Assembly: GCA_934572365.1 (NCBI GenBank)
Contig: CAKTKX010000070.1
Span: 1 to 6,725, forward strand
DNA: 6,725 nucleotides
Direction: 5' to 3'
Source: an uncultured Oscillospiraceae bacterium
GTDB taxonomy: Bacteria > Bacillota > Clostridia > Oscillospirales > Oscillospiraceae
Of the stretch, positions 6,393 to 6,725 are shown in pieces; the stretch's first letter is position 1; each line of letters begins with the position of its first letter. The position numbers and the translations under genes are program-made. The notes under the pieces are model-generated. The model had not been told where the DNA came from and ran no database searches. It saw only the letters and a program-made list of their open reading frames with translations.

Positions 6393-6400
6393 CAAACAGG

Positions 6401-6422
6401 ATTTCAGTTCCAATTCAGGATT
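6401..6422 (+). promoter_or_regulatory. Candidate response-regulator box upstream of the regulator gene
   Basis: Two TTCAG copies (6403-6407 and 6414-6418) are exactly 11 bp apart, in the form ATTTCAGTTCC then AATTCAGGATT. They overlap the place where a -35 box would lie for the TATAAT at 6432-6437. This is the same element, with the same period, that faces htrA on the other strand. Confidence 0.5.
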
Positions 6423-6431
6423 ATTTGGTAT

Positions 6432-6437
6432 TATAAT
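6432..6437 (+). promoter_or_regulatory. -10 box of the response regulator gene
   Basis: A perfect TATAAT with no good -35 match at 16-18 nt upstream (TCCAAT at 17 nt). The paired TTCAG repeats occupy that position instead, suggesting activator-assisted, possibly autoregulated transcription. The leader to the ATG at 6466 would be about 22 nt. Confidence 0.55.
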
Positions 6438-6465
6438 GAAAACGAAATTTATGGAGGCATGCAAT

Positions 6466-6725
6466 ATGAAAATTCTGGTAATCGAAGACGAAAAGCTGCT
6501 GGCCGATTCCATCAAGACCCTTCTGGAAGGGAAGGGCTTTGAGGTGGAGGTGGCCTACGACGGCGAGACCGGCGCGGAATATGCCGAGCTGGGAATTTAC
6601 GACCTGCTGATCCTGGATGTGATGATGCCCAAAATGGACGGCTATCAGGTCGCCCGGGAGGTGCGCGCCAAGCGCTGCACCACGTCCATCCTCATGCTGA
6701 CGGCAAAGTCCGCCGTGGAAGACCG
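6466..6725 (+). CDS. OmpR/PhoB-type response regulator, receiver domain (cut by window end)
   Basis: Eighty-six complete codons of a receiver domain are present; the output domain lies outside the window. Visible receiver features are the acidic pair (E7, D8), the phospho-acceptor D51 in LLILDVMMPKMDG, and the switch residue T79 in MLTAKS. The conserved lysine is expected beyond the end. The start is supported by GGAGG (6453-6457) 8 nt upstream; an in-frame ATG at 6451 overlaps that site and is less likely. Assignment to the OmpR/PhoB class rests on the sequence style of the receiver (MKILVIEDEKLLADSI) and on the 11-bp direct repeats upstream, since the winged-helix part is not seen. A sensor kinase gene probably follows. 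Divergence from htrA points to an envelope or secretion stress role, as for CssR in B. subtilis. Confidence 0.9.
   Translation, partial: MKILVIEDEKLLADSIKTLLEGKGFEVEVAYDGETGAEYAELGIYDLLILDVMMPKMDGYQVAREVRAKRCTTSILMLTAKSAVED

Noticed and set aside
6294..6515. Extension of the htrA frame to a 510-residue protein
   Set aside because: The extra N-terminus would overlap the response-regulator gene and both promoter regions, and it has no ribosome binding site. The start at 6293 has one.

Overview
The window looks like chromosomal DNA from a GC-rich Gram-positive gut-type Clostridia, most likely Oscillospiraceae or a relative. This is inferred from strong AGGAGG-type ribosome binding sites, sigma-A-like promoters, hairpin/U-tract terminators, GC-rich codon use in the housekeeping genes, and a VanZ / XRE / CPBP / HtrA gene mix typical of Bacillota. 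The genus cannot be fixed from sequence reading alone. The window holds five complete genes plus partial genes at both ends, and no RNA gene, CRISPR array, insertion sequence or phage gene was seen.

Left part (1-2921): the 5' end of an unrecognised, very acidic protein runs leftwards off the window. A tRNA-modification pair runs to the right: trmB (m7G46 tRNA methyltransferase) and mnmG (FAD-dependent wobble-uridine modification enzyme). The two directions are driven by back-to-back, near-consensus promoters in a 127-bp gap. trmB and mnmG are 29 nt apart and almost certainly co-transcribed.

Middle part (2922-4830): a small set of accessory-type genes. It has a VanZ-like membrane protein, then an XRE-type DNA-binding protein fused to a zinc ribbon, both rightward. 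A CPBP (Rce1-like) intramembrane protease converges on them. A strong bidirectional terminator separates the convergent pair. The CPBP gene has a near-perfect sigma-A promoter whose 17-bp spacer contains a 12-bp perfect palindrome, which is very probably a repressor operator.

Right part (4831-6725): htrA/degP, a membrane-anchored serine protease with a PDZ domain, runs leftwards and ends in a strong terminator. It is divergent from the start of an OmpR-type response regulator that is cut by the window end. The 172-bp gap between them carries two copies of the same element, TTCAG repeated with an 11-bp period. One copy points toward htrA and the other toward the regulator. This matches how OmpR/PhoB-family regulators bind and suggests that the regulator controls both htrA and itself, as CssRS does for htrA/htrB in Bacillus subtilis. 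This is the most interesting regulatory signal in the window.
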